From: Candidatus Anoxychlamydiales bacterium
Lineage (GTDB): Bacteria > Chlamydiota > Chlamydiia > Chlamydiales > SM23-39
Assembly (NCBI GenBank): GCA_011064905.1
Contig: JAAKFW010000077.1
Location: 1 to 6,979 of the forward strand
Direction: 5' to 3'
DNA length: 6,979 bases
Shown: positions 6,121 through 6,979 of the stretch, one piece after another
Layout of the letters: each line of letters begins with the position of its first letter
Numbering within the stretch: the stretch's first letter is position 1
Notes under the pieces: model-generated
The model's input: the letters and a program-made list of their open reading frames with translations, nothing else
Databases searched by the model: none
What the model was told of the DNA's origin: nothing
Translations under genes and position numbers: made by a program

Positions 6121-6852
6121 TTATCGATACATATTTAATCTTTGCTCTAACATTACATATAGAGCTTTTTTCTGGTTTTGAGTAAGCTCATTTGCATCTA
6201 AAAGATCAATATAGTTTTTAGCTAAAAGATAAAATTTTTCATCATCTGTAGAAAAATAGATAGCATTAGAAGATTTCTCTATATTTGTAAAATTTTCTAT
6301 AAACTTAAAATCACTTTCATCGATCTCTACATCAGATAGCATATCTTTTTTTGTATAAAGATTTTCAAGTAAGTATTTAGAAATTATTTTTTGATCATCA
6401 GTTTTATCTAAATCATTTCCGTTAGTTAGTATAGCCTCATCTTTAATTGATGAAAAACAAGCGCTGCTATAGGTGTATACACTTTTAGTATCTTGATCAT
6501 TATAATCATTATATCTTTGTCTTTGCCAATATTCTCTATCTACTTGAAATGCTGCTATTACAAGTAACATATGTGGATGAATATTTCTTTCATTGATTGC
6601 TTCTTTATCAAATATAGTCATTGTCCAATTAGTTTTTAAAAATAAAAATGGCCTAGTTAATGTTGCAATTATATGATCATCTAGAGGATCTGTTATTGTA
6701 TATTTTGTTCCCCAAAAATTTAATTTTGCTTTAGCTAAAGTAAGATAATTTGGAGATAGAATTTCAAAAGTTGGGAAAAACCTAAGTATTTTTTGATCAA
6801 CTATACCTAAAAGTTGATCATTATTATCATATGAGCCTCTTGCAAAATTCAT
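6121..6852 (-). CDS. LURP-one/tubby C-terminal-like (scramblase-like) protein, apparently N-terminally short
   Basis: The 243-residue protein has no signal peptide and no clear membrane helix. Residues about 12-84 read as repeated beta-hairpin units (GIVDQKILRFFPTFEI; FWGTKYTITD; IIATLTRPFLFLKTNWTMTIFD), the spacing I associate with the LURP-one-related/tubby C-terminal beta-barrel with phospholipid-scramblase relatives. In that fold a closing helix follows, here about 92-112 (HPHMLLVIAAFQVDREYWQ). Bacterial members are poorly characterised, so I assign no function. Two things are odd. The sequence starts at what I would place as the middle of the barrel, so about 40-50 residues of N-terminal strands appear to be missing. 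Residues about 113-243 are an acidic, Asp/Asn-rich extension I do not recognise, ending in a helical stretch (about 205-243). In-frame stops lie just upstream (TAA two codons before the ATG), there is no ribosome binding site, and the other frames upstream carry no remnant. It may be a gene clipped by the rearrangement to its right, or a divergent intact member. Confidence 0.6.
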   Translation of the reverse strand: MNFARGSYDNNDQLLGIVDQKILRFFPTFEILSPNYLTLAKAKLNFWGTKYTITDPLDDHIIATLTRPFLFLKTNWTMTIFDKEAINERNIHPHMLLVIAAFQVDREYWQRQRYNDYNDQDTKSVYTYSSACFSSIKDEAILTNGNDLDKTDDQKIISKYLLENLYTKKDMLSDVEIDESDFKFIENFTNIEKSSNAIYFSTDDEKFYLLAKNYIDLLDANELTQNQKKALYVMLEQRLNMYR

Positions 6853-6899
6853 AATTTAGCTATTTATTAGGCTTCAAAATATCTAAAAATAAAAAAAGT

Positions 6900-6949
6900 C
6901 TTCTGGTATACTATTCTAAAAACAAAAACTTAAAAAAACATACCAGAAG
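6900..6949. repeat. Perfect 10-base inverted repeat before the right-edge gene
   Basis: CTTCTGGTAT (6900-6909) is the exact reverse complement of ATACCAGAAG (6940-6949), separated by 30 AT-rich bases. The left arm overlaps a -10-like TATACT (6907-6912), and the right arm overlaps the start of the ribosome binding site of the gene at 6958. A repeat placed over both signals could be a repressor operator, a hairpin hiding the ribosome binding site if transcription starts upstream of the left arm, or inner repeats at an insertion-sequence end. The sequence does not decide between these. No second copy of either arm is obvious in the window. Confidence 0.6.
6907..6912 (+). promoter_or_regulatory. 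Candidate -10 box for the right-edge gene
   Basis: TATACT differs from the consensus -10 hexamer at one position and lies 45 bases upstream of the ATG at 6958, inside the left arm and spacer of the inverted repeat. The expected -35 position (around 6884-6890) is only an A-rich run, so the promoter is uncertain. Confidence 0.3.
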
Positions 6950-6957
6950 GAGCTTTT

Positions 6958-6979
6958 ATGAAAAATGTATCACAATGGT
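6958..6979 (+). CDS. 5' start of an unidentified gene, possibly a transposase (partial)
   Basis: An ATG at 6958 opens a frame that runs off the right edge after seven full codons, MKNVSQW. It is preceded by AGAAGGAG (6945-6952 region) with about 5 bases of spacing, the best ribosome binding site in the window, which makes a real start likely even with so little sequence. Seven residues cannot identify a family. The opening resembles, from memory, the start of some IS21-type IstA transposases, where a short polar opening ends in a tryptophan just before the DNA-binding region. The inverted repeat in front and the apparently clipped gene on its left fit that idea, but this is a guess. It is divergent from the tubby-like gene, with 105 bases between the two starts. 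Confidence 0.5.

Noticed and set aside
1..6979. tRNA, rRNA, CRISPR arrays or tandem repeats
   Set aside because: I read all gaps between genes and saw no cloverleaf with a TTC loop, no regularly spaced repeats and no rRNA-like stretches.

Overview
This AT-rich window (about 30% G+C by eye, not counted) looks like the chromosome of a host-associated bacterium. My best guess is a member of the Chlamydiota, probably an environmental or amoeba-associated lineage. The main reasons are the IspH variant, whose ATCGLV and GKKKHVEIIGI segments match my memory of chlamydial IspH, the combination of an oligopeptide transporter with few biosynthetic genes, and a LURP-one/tubby-like protein. This placement is inference from memory of families, not from a search.

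Layout from left to right: the last 47 codons of an unrecognised gene (+); a promoter and a good ribosome binding site leading into ispH (+), which makes isoprenoid precursors by the non-mevalonate pathway; then a four-gene block on the minus strand, read right to left as oppB-oppC-oppD-oppF, encoding the two permeases and two ATPases of an oligopeptide/dipeptide ABC importer. Its genes overlap by 26, 4 and 34 bases. No substrate-binding protein (OppA) gene is visible, so that subunit must lie elsewhere. The last gene, oppF, runs convergently 64 bases into the 3' end of ispH. Divergent from oppB is rimO (+), the radical-SAM methylthiotransferase for ribosomal protein uS12. Convergent with rimO is a minus-strand gene for a LURP-one/tubby-C-terminal-like (scramblase-like) protein that seems to lack the usual N-terminal strands of its fold and carries a long unrecognised C-terminal tail.

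The right edge (6853-6979) is different in character. It has a TATACT -10-like box, a perfect 10-base inverted repeat, the strongest ribosome binding site in the window and the first 7 codons of a plus-strand gene beginning MKNVSQW. It could be the left end of a mobile element (an IS21-type transposase is one possibility) that removed the start of the neighbouring gene, or an unrelated, tightly regulated gene. This boundary and the ispH/oppF overlap are the most interesting places here. I found no clear evidence of a wholly new multi-gene system. No gene-free stretch exceeds 300 bases. The longest are 6853-6957, 4671-4783 and 146-232, each described in the entries.
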